A program made the position numbers and the translations under genes. The notes under the pieces are model-generated. The model was not told where the DNA came from, did not search any database, and saw only the letters and a list, made by a program, of their open reading frames with translations. Positions 23,501 through 34,258 of a DNA stretch of 64,000 bases are shown here, one piece after another. The stretch is from the NCBI GenBank assembly GCA_012932295.1, contig JAAONU010000014.1, positions 35,557,977 to 35,621,976 on the forward strand, in the 5' to 3' direction. Origin of the DNA: Cyclina sinensis. Its lineage: Eukaryota > Mollusca > Bivalvia > Venerida > Veneridae. Each line of letters starts with the position of its first letter. Position 1 is the stretch's first letter.

Positions 23501-24495
23501 GAAATTCATAGGGATTTTTGTAAAGATTTCTAAATAGATGTCACCCTCCGCAACTACCAAAGACTTGCTAGGCTGTTCGGTAATTGTAATTATCATAGGT
23601 TTATAGGATACATTTTATATTGTTTCGACTATTTTGTATGATTACTTCTTTTCATAACTGAAGACATTTCAACAGGAAAATCAAACATTTTGACGATGGT
23701 AATAGCAGGAGCATGTGGAATAGTTTTAATTGGGGTTGGTGTACCTACGGCCACAGTATTCATTAGAAGACGACATCGCTCAAGGCAACCATTACCGTTG
23801 AGTAATCAAGGTAATTTGCATTTCTCTTTTAATAGAATAAAAGTATTTTGATTATCAGAAAAGTGAACGGATGAAATTAATAAGGATTGAGTTAAATGTG
23901 ATTTATTGTAAAGTGTTTTGAAGAAGCCACCATGAACCGTTGACCTTTATGAATTCATATTTGTTGTTCTGTTGAAAGATATGTCCGAATTCATAAAACA
24001 GAATAAGCCTTCACCTACAGTCTACTTAAGTCGTTAAAAGCAGTGACGAAAATGAATCAAATACTACTAAGAAACAGCGTAATGAAGATATTAATGCTAG
24101 AAAATTTATAATAATGACGTCATAATTTTTGGTTTTAGGTGAAGGCAACAGGGCAGCCTTATCTCATGATAATGATATAGAGGAAGACGCCAACGCAGAC
24201 TACGATCAAACCGTGCCCAAAGGATACCATCAGCTGCCACAGACAGAGCCTGCTGTCGTCTGCTCCGAGCTTATTGCTCTACAAAATCCAACCCCACATC
24301 CAGAGCTCACTATCAACTCACAATCAACTGATAATTTGGAAGGATTTAGTAAGCATTTCCTTAATTTGATATTTGTCGCACAAATGAAGGCTGATGGATG
24401 CTTTTCAAATCTTATATGATTACGTCGTTAGATAGGCATATATTTAAAAAATACTATATTTCGAAGGACGACTTCTGATTATTGAACTATTTTTT

Positions 24496-24550
<55 letters not shown>

Positions 24551-25264
24551 TCTCATCTCATCTCATATATTGAGTTGTTGAGACGCCAAAAGTCGCATTT
24601 TTCTTGTGATCGATATGACGTCATTTGTTTGCTAAGTGTTGTCTAACCATAGTTACGTCCAATGCCGAGCTTATGTTGTCAAAAAGAGCAAAACTTGGAA
24701 AATTAAACTTGAACTCAGTGCTTTATATACAACGTATTTGTGTCTCATTTCATTACCTAGGTATCTTTATAATGTATAAAATCACGATATTTGTTTACGG
24801 TTGGCTGATTTTATATACTTCTTTTTTTTTCAGTTTACCTTAGTTTCTCTGACGGCACACATTATTATGTCGTGAAAAAGTACAGTGAAATCTGTCAGTG
24901 TAGAGAAGACAGAAAATGTTCTTGTGAATCGTACACATATCCGTCCACAATAAACATTGAGAAGTCGGACACATATGTTTTAGAAGTGGCAGCTAATGTA
25001 TGTCACGATCCTATTCCTCTGGTTCGTGATTTGGGACTAGAAAACCCCATTATTTATCAAGAAAACGACACACGCAATAGAGACCCGGAAAAGATCTCGC
25101 AAAAAGAACTTGTAGTTAATCTTTTAAACCGATTGATTGAAGTAAAGTCAAGTCCAGTGACCCTTCAACAGCTATCAAAATCTCTGTGTAAATCTAATTT
25201 TCATAGCATTAATGATAAACTTTATAATTTATATTGTAAAGATATAAGTTCTCAGACACAGTAA
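20302..25264 (+). CDS. TNF receptor superfamily protein with death domain (six exons)
   Basis: The coding join reads 20302-20529, 22450-22640, 23141-23343, 23676-23810, 24139-24348, 24834-25264, giving 465 residues. All introns are GT-AG and the phases agree (0, 2, 1, 1, 1). Residues 1-43 hold a hydrophobic signal-peptide-like stretch (about 18-42). Residues about 44-155 have 14 cysteines in TNFR spacing (QCKRCPAGYF, QCKQCKVCAPGTYS, CIKCSVNC). A membrane helix lies at about 212-237 (ILTMVIAGACGIVLIGVGVP) and is followed by RRRHRSR, so this is a type I receptor. The cytoplasmic tail ends in a death domain at about 368-453 (LVRDLGLENPIIYQ, then EKISQKELVVNLLNRLIEV). The family binds TNF-like ligands and signals through death-domain adaptors. 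The cysteine pattern resembles EDAR/NGFR-type receptors, but orthology is not established. The start is the first in-frame ATG; ATGs at 20326 and 20332 are alternatives. Confidence 0.87.
20530..22449 (+). other. TNF receptor intron 1
   Basis: A 1.9 kb intron holding a C-run followed by a CA repeat (21009-21056) and a GTT repeat (about 21467-21486). A segment at 22351-22392 (AAGAATCTGCCTTATGAATC followed by AGGTC) recurs in intron 2 at 22747-22785. The acceptor is TTGTTGTTTTACAG at 22436-22449. Confidence 0.75.
22450..22640 (+). CDS. TNF receptor exon 2: cysteine-rich domain core
   Basis: Encodes residues 77-139 plus two bases of a split glycine. It has nine cysteines in 63 residues, in the order CKQCKVCAPGTYS, CIKCSVNC, EPC, KCGSC, the most diagnostic TNFR-family stretch. 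The acceptor is TTTTACAG|TAT and the donor AGCGG|GTATGT (phase 2). Confidence 0.87.
23141..23343 (+). CDS. TNF receptor exon 3: membrane-proximal stalk
   Basis: Opens after AATTTTACAG and completes the glycine as GGT. It encodes residues 140-207: FEDIFKNTKFPCAPK with a last cysteine, then a charged, low-complexity stalk (KKRAEETQKKQIEDPA). It ends AAAA|GTACGT in phase 1. Stalk length and charge suggest no further cysteine-rich domain before the membrane. Confidence 0.8.
23676..23810 (+). CDS. TNF receptor exon 4: transmembrane helix
   Basis: Encodes residues 208-252, almost entirely the membrane helix ILTMVIAGACGIVLIGVGVP plus TATVFI and the stop-transfer RRRHRSR. The acceptor is TTTCAACAG|GAAA and the donor ATCAAG|GTAATT, phase 1 at both sides. 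Confidence 0.83.
24139..24348 (+). CDS. TNF receptor exon 5: cytoplasmic linker
   Basis: Encodes residues 253-322, an acidic then proline/glutamine-rich linker (DIEEDANADYDQTVPKGYHQ). The acceptor is TTTTGGTTTTAG|GTGAAG and the donor GGATTTA|GTAAGC, phase 1 at both sides. The linker holds several Pro and Thr/Ser-Glu pairs, but no clear TRAF2 or TRAF6 consensus that I would assert. Confidence 0.8.
24500..24547 (+). repeat. CT microsatellite in TNF receptor intron 5
   Basis: About 24 CT dinucleotides, followed by three TCTCA-type pentamers (ATCTCATCTCATCTCAT). Confidence 0.95.
24834..25264 (+). CDS. TNF receptor exon 6: death domain and stop
   Basis: Opens after a strong polypyrimidine tract and CAG. 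It encodes residues 323-465 and ends in TAA at 25262-25264. A cysteine-rich patch (ICQCREDRKCSCESY) precedes the death domain, whose predicted helices include VCHDPIPLVRDLGLENP, QKELVVNLLNRLIEV and VTLQQLSKSLCKSNFHSIND. The whole death domain lies in this one exon. The domain call rests on helix pattern and conserved hydrophobics, since sequence identity in this fold is low. Confidence 0.82.
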
Positions 25265-25329
25265 TTACATGTGATAAATACGATATTTATTTATGATAAT
25301 ATTGATTAATTGTGATAATTTTGATAGAA

Positions 25330-25335
25330 AATAAA
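25330..25335 (+). promoter_or_regulatory. polyadenylation signal AATAAA
   Basis: A canonical AATAAA 66 bases after the TNF receptor stop codon, in an AT-rich 3' region. A TGTTTTGAAGATTGTTACTT GT/T-rich stretch follows it. Confidence 0.6.
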
Positions 25336-26115
25336 TATGTTTTGAAGATTGTTACTTCTTTTATATGATATGTCCAAGTTTATAAACCAGTTAAAAATGG
25401 ACATTTTGAGACACGGAAGAGAATTATTCAAACGTTTGTATGAAATTGCAATAAGGGTTGGGCTATGTCTAGACAAACAAAAAAGAAAGAAAAGCAGATA
25501 AGGTACGAAAAAGAAATTCAGCTGAAAATAAAATACGTATGTGGTACCATTACTAAAAATATCTCCTAGTTAGGTACACTGGAGAAGAATTTAGGCTTAA
25601 GAAACTAACACGGTCAGTTTACTTTCATCTTTGTGTTTGTGTTCCCACATTGGTCTTCCTGTCTATGTAGTCCACTGTTTTAACTATTTTTTCTGGTCAG
25701 TTTTAAATGGACTTACTATCTAGACAGACGGTTGATAAGGTCCTCTGTTTTATTTTACTACACTTTATACTTGGATAGTCTTAAATTCACGTATTCTTAC
25801 TGATAAAAGCGACTTAAAGCTCATTCTCAAACAGTTAAAGGTACCTAAACTCATTTCTTTTACTCTGTCGCGATTTCAATGTACAAAAAGGGTCTGTCAA
25901 TATTTTGATTGTTGACCTGAAAGCCATCTTCACTGACTTAAATCGGACTTTCTTGACTTAAACATTAGACTGGTGCTTCAGTGAAGTGAAAGTCCTCTTT
26001 AACGCATTACCTTATGGTTAACACATAACATATCAACAAGGAATTATTCGATTTAACTAACCATAGAAAGATTACAAGAAATAGAAAAGAAACATTGTAC
26101 TTTATCGAATTTGTT

Positions 26116-26175
26116 TGTGGTCGCAGTATGTTATATGTGGTCGCAGTTTGTTATCTGTGGTCGCAGTATGTTATC
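26116..26175 (+). repeat. three tandem copies of a 20 bp unit
   Basis: TGTGGTCGCAGTATGTTATC is repeated three times with single-base differences. Confidence 0.9.
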
Positions 26176-27607
26176 TAAACTAGGTCACACAAAAAAAAAC
26201 ACTAAGGTTATTTGTGTTTTATGTTAATTGACAATCCCTCAACATATTTATAAGTTAATACGTCACATGAACTTGTGATAACAAAATGATTTTTTTTATC
26301 AGATCTTAACTTCATGGGATTTGTACAGATTGTGAATAGTTTAAAATTTGTAGTTTTTTCTTTCGATTTTGTTTTCACTATACCACTCACGTTTTCTCAT
26401 TTATTAGCATTTAATAACGTTCTTTCATAATTTATCTTCAACAAGTACCTGAATAACAGAAGTATGACCAAACAAAAAACCACCCTATGTTTTCACGTTT
26501 ACATAATTTTACACCGTCTACATCTTTTTTGAAGTGAGTGTTACCATTTCGCACAGAAAATGATAAAAGCGGCCCACCATATCTGTCTATCTACTTAAGT
26601 TTATTTATTCTCTGTGCAGGTTGCCCATTTGTCCGATGACTCTTGAACAGTGATGAAATTTTAGGATGTGGGGGATAGAGCATCCCATTCCACAGACACC
26701 TATGCTCTATGTTCTATGCTCAGTGTATAGCAACGATACATGGGTCTCACCAGAAACTCCCCTTTTTCAAGTTACATTGCTTTTATTACAGTCAAGTTTA
26801 TGATATATTTACTTCAGCATTACAACTAAGGATGATGGCAAATCAGTGCCTATGAGCTTAAACATAACACAACATGACATAGCTTACCCTTTGCAGTATA
26901 CATGTATATTCAACTCCCTGATAGAAACAGCTGTATCCGTTTAGACCACAGAAAAAAGATATCTGAAACCAAAACACTTTCCTTGTATACATTATGAAAG
27001 TGTTTTCGTATGAGAAGTATATCTATAATCGAAAATTATAAGCTCTGTCTTTCATGTTTATGCAGTAGAAATAATTATATGTACTGTATTCTTTGCTTAA
27101 CCATTGCACATACATTGCAGTCTGCTGTATTTTATAAATTCTAAAGACATCAAGACGATGTACTTGTTTAAATTAGTATTCTATTCTGCTCTATTCTGTG
27201 TAACGGTACGAGTGATTGACAATAGATGAGAAGTGTGTTATCATTAAAGTTTACTCTCTTATATTTGAAAAAAAAAGATCAAGTTCATTCCAACAAAAGG
27301 CAATGTTTTTTTTCTTTTTCTTGTTATTATTATGATGTTTATTATTATTATATAAAAATGTCTGGAGTGAAACTCAAAACCACGACGTTTAGTACAACAA
27401 TATTTTCCCTACCTACACACATTAATGAAAATGAATACTTTAAAGAGTGGGGATACTTTTTACGAAATTTAAATCAACTCATATGTATCCACTACTTCCG
27501 TGAGAAGAGCAGTTTTTAACGCATGTTTCTTTGTAAACATGTTTTGTTTGACACTGCTCATCAGAATGGAATGTTGAAAAACACATGTGCAACAAACACA
27601 AGATTAT

Positions 27608-27622
27608 GGCAGTAGCAGTACG
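27608..27622 (+). repeat. isolated fragment of the 45 bp unit
   Basis: GGCAGTAGCAGTACG is identical to part of the 6110-8124 unit but stands alone. At 15 bases, chance is possible. Confidence 0.35.
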
Positions 27623-27788
27623 CATGTTCTTATTTTTAACCGAGGAGTATTAGCTGAAATTATATGCCCCTTATTCAGGATATCAACATTCGTTGTACTA
27701 GATTTTGCCCCCCCCCCCCCCCCCCCCAAAAAAAAAGAAGACATATAAACTAATGGTATGTCCATTTGTCTTCCTCTTGGGTCAAACT

Positions 27789-28788
27789 TATGGAAGCGTT
27801 AACTGACCACTATGGTGACGTGAAAGTACATGTCGGCTAATTTCTCTCGGCATTTCGTGTTCTATCATTGCATCTTGGAAATTATTAAGATGTCATGCTA
27901 TAACTGATTTACCTCTTGTTACAATGATTGTTTTTATTTCAACTGCATTCTTGCGTAGCGTTGTAACTGATGCCGTACGTATTTGTTGTTGACATACAAA
28001 TTGGTACGTAGTTCGAGACCCCCGAATCGGTACGTATCGTATCGACAGTAGTCCCGCGATACGCAGCGACAATTTTTAACATTACAGGCTGGCAACCTTA
28101 CAGTAATTTTGTTCTATTTGTTACTGTCCTATCAACGGTACACAACATAGCTAGACTGTAAACGAAATGCGATTTGGCCAACGGGGCAGTTCATGACAAA
28201 CATTAAGATAACAAGATAAAAATCAAATATTCACATGCTATCATAAGATGTTCCAAGATGTCATATTACAAACGGGACATTGACTTTATAACGGGGCAGT
28301 TCATGACAAACATTAAGATAACAAGATAAAAATCAAATATTTACATGCCATCATAAGATGTTCCAAGATGTCATATTACAAACGGGACATTGACTTTATA
28401 ACGGGGCAGCTCATGACAAACATTAAGATAACAAGACAAAAATCAAATATTCACATGCCATCATAAGATGTTCCAAGATGTCATATTACAAACGGGACAT
28501 TGACTTTATAACGGGGCAGTTCGTGACAAACATTAAGATTACAAGACAAAAATGAAATATTCACATGCCATCATAAGATGTTCCAAGATATCATATTACA
28601 AACGGGACATTGGCTTTATAACGGGGCAGTTCATGACAAACATTAAGATAACAAGACAAAAATCAAATATTCACATGCCATCATAAGATGTTCCAAGATG
28701 TCATATTACAAACGGGACGTTGACTTTATAAACGTCGACATGTCATTTAACTTTCACGTCATCTCGGTGAGTCAATAACGCTTCCATA
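27789..28788. mobile_element. TA-flanked inverted-repeat element with internal 110 bp satellite
   Basis: TA-TGGAAGCGTTA at 27789 is mirrored by TAACGCTTCCA-TA ending at 28788. Inverted similarity continues inward for about 45 bases (GGTGACGTGAAAGT on the left, GATGACGTGAAAGT in reverse complement on the right; then ATGTCGG versus ATGTCGA). The flanking TA dinucleotides fit a TA target duplication, as used by Tc1/mariner-type transposases, and the element has no coding capacity. The right half is a five-copy 110 bp array. Superfamily is inferred only from the TA. Confidence 0.6.
28181..28730 (+). repeat. five tandem copies of a 110 bp unit
   Basis: ACGGGGCAGTTCATGACAAA starts at 28181, 28291, 28401, 28511 and 28621, a constant 110 bp period with only a few substitutions between copies. 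The high identity implies recent amplification or homogenisation. Confidence 0.96.
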
Positions 28789-29850
28789 CAACCTTATTTG
28801 ACTATCTTTTGTTCGGTCATCTATAGCTTGTGTTGGCTGAATTCGTACATGCTATGCTCTTGCATTGTGTTATTAGAAAATATGTTGCCTCTGTAAACAT
28901 AGTTTAGGTGAAAGTTATACTAGAAGTCATAGTGACTCTGAAATTTAAACTTACTCGATTTGTACTGATGTGTATAGGAAAATCAAACATTACAAATCTA
29001 TTCACTTAAATATATCCATTTATTTTTTATAACTGCTCTCAATCAGTTGAGTAAAACATGAAGAAACTTTTCTGTGTCAAGTCACGATTAAAGTTGATTT
29101 ACAAATTTACTTGAAAGTTTAATTTTATATCAGTATCTTGTAAAATGAAGTAAATCTTTGTTACTTTTAATTTAAATAATATTCTTTCATTCTTTGGTTT
29201 TCAGCATTTATCCTGACTTTCATGTATCTTTAAATGAGAATGATATCAAATTATTTTACGTCTGACCACTCTTCAAAGGAAGTGGCGAATATTGCGTTGA
29301 AAATAAATGTCAGCACGCCTGTAGACCTACTGAAAAATAACTACTGAACACAGAACACAGAGCTGCCTCAAGTTAAAAAAACAATAGCACAATAGCAAAA
29401 AACACTGTCTCTTTACCCTGCACCACCCTGTCGCATTTCTCTTTCAACTTTTTGCTAAACCAGGACAGTATTTTCTTATTTCTTATGAATTTTGTAAGTA
29501 AATGATAGACATTGCTGGTCAAGGGCACAGTGTCATGTACTTTCGAAAGATTTCTGATCAATCACTTAAAAGCAACTGATCCAATGAGCTTTTAACTTTA
29601 CAAAGTGGTCGGACAAGAACAGCCGATGAGCGTCAAACACTGCTGTCTAAGTTTAAAACTTGATAAGATTGCTGGAGATGATAAAACAATGATCTATTTG
29701 AAGGCTAGTTAAGTCACAGAAAAGCGACGGTTTGGGCATAACAAGTAGCCGAGCGCTTATTGTTTTTGGTTAACCGTTTCAAAGGTCGTTTCAAAAACAA
29801 ACATGGTCTTTAGAAAACAGTTTCTTCAAAATATCCAAAACATTGCTTAT
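28789..29850. other. intergenic, non-coding
   Basis: AT-rich sequence between two inverted-repeat elements. No gene or repeat was recognised. Confidence 0.45.
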
Positions 29851-30628
29851 GCTAGTGTCTCATATAAATCGGCGACACCGACATCTCGGCGTCTTCCCCG
29901 ATTTATGGCCCGTCGGCGGGAAAAACCTTGAAAGCGACATCGGTGCACACTGTTTGTCGAGCGGTCTCATTAATCTGACGTTCCCATGATGTCGGTTTCT
30001 TTGATCGCCGACGTGCAGCCACTTCAATCTGAGATCAAACGGTGATGACCCGTCGATTAGCCATTGATTAGTCACCGACTAGTCGAGATAGTATACTACT
30101 ATATATACCCGGCGAAAACGCAAGTAATCGTTAATATATATCTCAGACTAGCCACGGATTATTTTGCGAGTGATCAATGAATAATCGATAGGCACACGGC
30201 GATATGTATACCGTCGGCCGTGACCTATCCGGGAGCCTGCAGTACATCGGTCGAAGCACGGCGAGATGCCTGCGACAAGTCCCCGATATTGACAAGCGAA
30301 AAAGAAATCTGAGACATAGGTATGGAGTGATAAATCGCCAGTAACCCGGCCGAGGGTCGACGTGATCCGGCCGACCATCGGCGATTAGTCACTGATGCTA
30401 TAACGATTTCACGGGGTAGAAATATTTCCTCCGATCGATCGGGAAATTTTAACTTGGAGGTAAGTTTTGCCGACATCTCGCCGATCTAAAAAAAACACCT
30501 GTTTTTTTGGCCGAGGCGCAAATAAATCGACGATATATCGCAGACTACTCCCCGAAAATGCCACAGATTCCCCAAAAACTCGTCGTCACCTCATCGCCGA
30601 CCCGTCGGACCTTTTATGAGACAGTGGC
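29851..30628. mobile_element. GC-rich inverted-repeat element
   Basis: GCTAGTGTCTCATATAAATC at 29851 is mirrored by TTTTATGAGACAGTGGC ending at 30628 (reverse complement GCCACTGTCTCATAAAA). The interior is much richer in GC than both flanks and full of CGGCGA/TCGCCG, CCGTCGG and GTCACTGA-type motifs, giving many short internal hairpins. Open frames inside (30148-30476) are strand-symmetric shadows. This is probably a non-autonomous DNA transposon; no clear target duplication was settled (TTAT against TTAA). Confidence 0.6.
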
Positions 30629-31481
30629 TTAAACACCTGAACTCAAAAAGGTTGACTGAGGATGGCGTTTAAACACTTCATCGTTTAGAACGGTCTAAAT
30701 AGGTATGAAGTTACAAACTGACAAAAAATGACTAAAGTTGGCCGAGGAGCGCATGGATATGACAACTGATATTTTTTGTCTCTCTTTTTCGTGTGTTTGT
30801 GTGTTTGTGTGTGTGTGTGTGTGGGGGGGGGTCTATTTTGTCTTTAACGAAAATATGCCGTACTTAATGTTTGGTGCTTGTTTTAAAGGTCAATGCTACA
30901 CTGGTCTTTACTGCTCCATTGTTTCCGATTAATAACAACACAAACTCTTATTTTATTCTTACAAAATGTGCGTTACATGTGGCATATGGTAAAAATACGT
31001 TGAAATTTAGAAATTTAGGTGAGTTTGAGATATAACTGGTCGAATTAGAATAACAAAGGCCTAGTGAAATCTTCACGTAGCTTTCCCTGAGACTTGAACT
31101 CTGAACTTAGTAGAACCAACATTAAAAAAGAACCCAAAGTAAACAGTGGTTAGATTTTCATTTTGCATTCGCTGCTTACCCTATCGTTTTGTGCGAGAAA
31201 GGTAGCGATGTTTTAAGAGATAATTCGTTTGTTTCTTTTAGTTTTGAGCATTATTTCATGAAACAGTCGTATTCACAAATCTGATAGTGTGTAATGTAGA
31301 TCATACGCAAAAACAAAGTATGTGTCATCAGATATAAAGTGTATATCTGGCTAAGACTTTTGCCTGAGACTTATATAGTGACCTATGCTGACGTTATATA
31401 ATTATTGCAGATTGTTTCCAGTTTTTCTTTCAAGATTTCGGAATTTTTTGTTCTTTCTTTTTCAAGCACATAGGATTTAAT

Positions 31482-31561
31482 GTAACGAATAGTGGACTAA
31501 TGGAAATAGGTCTTTTTCGGCGTAACGAATAGTGGACTAAGGGAAATAGGTCTTTTTTCGG
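31482..31561 (+). repeat. two tandem copies of a 40 bp unit
   Basis: GTAACGAATAGTGGACTAA then GGAAATAGGTCTTTTTCGG occurs at 31482 and again at 31522, nearly identical. Confidence 0.9.
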
Positions 31562-32568
31562 CCCTAGCTTTTATGGTAATAGGACATTCGATTACTATGC
31601 GAGTTCAATATATATCAACGTCCGAAAATTATACACTATTATAATGCATATACGGCAATTAAATTTTTGTAAAAAAATATTTCTTACTAGTTATAGCCCT
31701 GTTTTAATGAGATACTGGTTTGAGAGCTAAATTTATTAATTACACACTTTTTATAAACTTTGAAATGTTTGTTTAACACGTTAATAGATATACTAAACTA
31801 TGAAAAATCATTTCTACGATTGTGCGAAGTTATGTTTTTTTTCTATGTGCGATAAACAATTTCTTCAAAATACAAACTAATTATGAAGTAAAACAATAGA
31901 CTTTATTCAGACATACGTTTACATGTAACGTGTGCAAAGATTTGGATATCAAAGTCACTGAAAAACGTATCTTTTCAGTTACTGTACTGAAAAAAAACCC
32001 GCATCTTTCAAAAAATTCACAGCGCCCATGTTTAACTTTGAGATAGTAATAAAACACATATTGCGACAGACTGCTTTCTTGAAACAATTCTTGCCGTCCG
32101 GAAATGTGATCAAGAAATATTTTATAAAAAATTGGTCAACGTATGCTGGAACTGCACAGTCAGGTGAAACAGTCATATACTTGACATGTCAGATCTTACC
32201 CAGATACAAACATGTTCATGAACATGTTCAGGAATCAATTATACTACTTTGTTTTGCACATTTTTGCGATTCATTAATTTTTTTATTATTATATATGGTG
32301 AATTGGGAATCTTGCGTACTACTGTATTTAAGCCCACGACTATTTCGCATGGCCCTCTCTTTGTATCAAAACTTGTATTTATGGCCACGAACGTTAATCA
32401 TGTACGGTCTATCCATGAAACATTGACGACATATTTATCCTTCCTCTCTGTTATTAATGTCTGTTATAAAAAATATTTAAAATGTATTCAGTTTGAAAAT
32501 ACGTCGCAATACTTAACAGTATACATTGCATAGACGGAAAAATAAATCACATCAGAATATAGACGACC

Positions 32569-32569
<1 letters not shown>

Positions 32570-32604
<35 letters not shown>
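32570..32604 (+). repeat. CA microsatellite
   Basis: About 17 uninterrupted CA dinucleotides. Confidence 0.97.
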
Positions 32605-32607
<3 letters not shown>

Positions 32608-32930
32608 CATCTTATTTCACACCATAGTACACACTATACGAAAACGTGGATCGCTTCTTGCTATATCTGGTGACGCACCTGTGTTATATATTTTCAGCTC
32701 AGTACTTATCATGGATAAGGTCGCTTTAGAAAAGCTTGCTAAATAACATAATTTAAATTTTGAAAAGACATAAATCTGTGTGAATTACTTTAATAAGATT
32801 CGATTACATCGAGCCTTTCCCATTTAAAAAAGGGGGAAAAAACATTTATTCATTTGAAAGGAACTCAATAGTTAAAAGTGTTCGACATCAACTCCTAAAC
32901 GACATTTATAAAATATTAGAAATTTAACAA

Positions 32931-33157
32931 AGTGTCTTGCTTATTTTATTGCCTTTTCAACTTGTCAGGTATTTTGAATCCGAAGATTTATAACTTATTT
33001 GAAATTCGATCATATATGAGAGGGGTTTACAGAAAAGGTTAAAATCAGTGTCTTGCTTATTTTATTGCCTTTTCAACTTGTCAGGTATTTTGAATCCGAA
33101 GATTTATAACTTATTTGAAATTCGATCATATATGAGAGGGGTTTACAGAAAATGTTA
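32931..33157 (+). repeat. two-copy 116 bp tandem duplication
   Basis: AGTGTCTTGCTTATTTTATT starts at 32931 and again at 33047. The copies look identical over about 105 bases and first differ at GAAAAGGTT versus GAAAATGTT near the end. It is a very recent duplication or an allelic/assembly artefact. Confidence 0.95.
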
Positions 33158-33163
33158 AATAAG

Positions 33164-34253
33164 ATATCTGTAAAAACCCTTTCTAGACAAAATTTCAAAA
33201 CAATCATATTTGTTTCAATGACAGATAAGCCTTCAGTGAATAAACGATTATAAATCTATAGTGATACTGTCTTTTGAAAATGAACATTTTAACAAAATAA
33301 AAAATGGATATAAAGAAATATCATGGTAAACTTTAAAACGGCCTATGGCTTTAACCATCTGAGTACAAAATGTATTTAAATGATAAAATTTATCATTAAA
33401 CCAATTTTACCATCCTACTCGATCGTATGGAGTAGTTCTTAGTCATATTATGTTGTAGGTTTATATACCCACAACCCACTCCCTTTACACTGTACGAAAA
33501 CCGCACTACGGACTCAAAAGTCATCCAGAACTTGGATGGCCTTTCAAAGGTCTCTGAGAGGTCTCCAGGGACGTATAAGATAAAAAAAACAGTGGATTGT
33601 CGCTGCTAGAGTGCGCAAAGTTTTAGGATGCACACAACTTTCGTAAGGTGGTCTGGTGACAAAAGCCCCTTTTCTGAACAGGCAAGACCATTGAATGTTC
33701 AAGTATTTTCATAATCTCTCAATTGTTTTTCACTGTAATGATCTTGAGGGCCTTTCAATGATTTCTCAATATTTTCATTTTTTATTTTTTCGTGGATACA
33801 ACGGTCATCATGGTCTTCAATATATTTTGAACATACATTTTATATGGTGGCTAAGTTAATATTCTGTTCTGTGTACTTAATTTTGACTTCTCATTTTCAT
33901 TTTTTTTATAAAATAAAACGAGGTTCCTGAATACAATATTGGATAAGTATCCGTCGATTATAACTTATTATGTGTTAATATTATAATAGTAAGTGAAAAC
34001 TTTAAAGATATTATGATTTATATATTCTATTCTATGTATTATTGTATTTTGATTGTAAGGTTAGTATGGGATGGTTCTCCGACCCATACATAACCATATG
34101 ACGCATAACCATATGACGGGGAGAATATATGGGGTTACCAAAAAGGGGCCTCAAAAAAAAAAAAAAAAAAAATTGAACAAGATAAAAAGAGTTTCCGAGA
34201 GGTCTGTGAGAGAAACGGTTTTTCACCGAATAATCAGCGAACTCTTAATGAAC
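33164..34253. other. intergenic, non-coding
   Basis: AT-rich sequence with a 19-base A run at about 34154-34172 and a short direct repeat CATAACCATATGACG (about 34088-34117). No gene was recognised. Confidence 0.4.
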
Positions 34254-34258
34254 ACCTA

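Larger units (their letters stand above)
25336..27788. other. intergenic, non-coding
   Basis: Nothing gene-like was recognised. It holds a three-copy 20 bp repeat (26116-26175), an isolated GGCAGTAGCAGTACG (27608-27622) and a C homopolymer (27708-27727). The plus-strand open frame at 27226-27519 has no recognisable features. Confidence 0.45.
30629..32930. other. intergenic, non-coding
   Basis: Holds a GT/G-rich tract (about 30792-30830), a 40 bp direct duplication (31482-31561) and a CA microsatellite (32570-32604). Open frames at 31881-32533 overlap on both strands and show no domain, so they are not called. Confidence 0.45.

Noticed and set aside
24139..24348. TRAF-binding motif in the TNF receptor linker
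   Set aside because: Proline- and glutamate-containing stretches are present, but none fits the TRAF2 or TRAF6 consensus well enough to claim.
28181..28730. CRISPR array
   Set aside because: The whole 110 bp period is conserved with no variable spacers, and the setting is eukaryotic.
32028..32533. Overlapping open frames of 94 and 132 codons
   Set aside because: They overlap each other and minus-strand frames, are AT-rich with no domain, and show no splice or start support.
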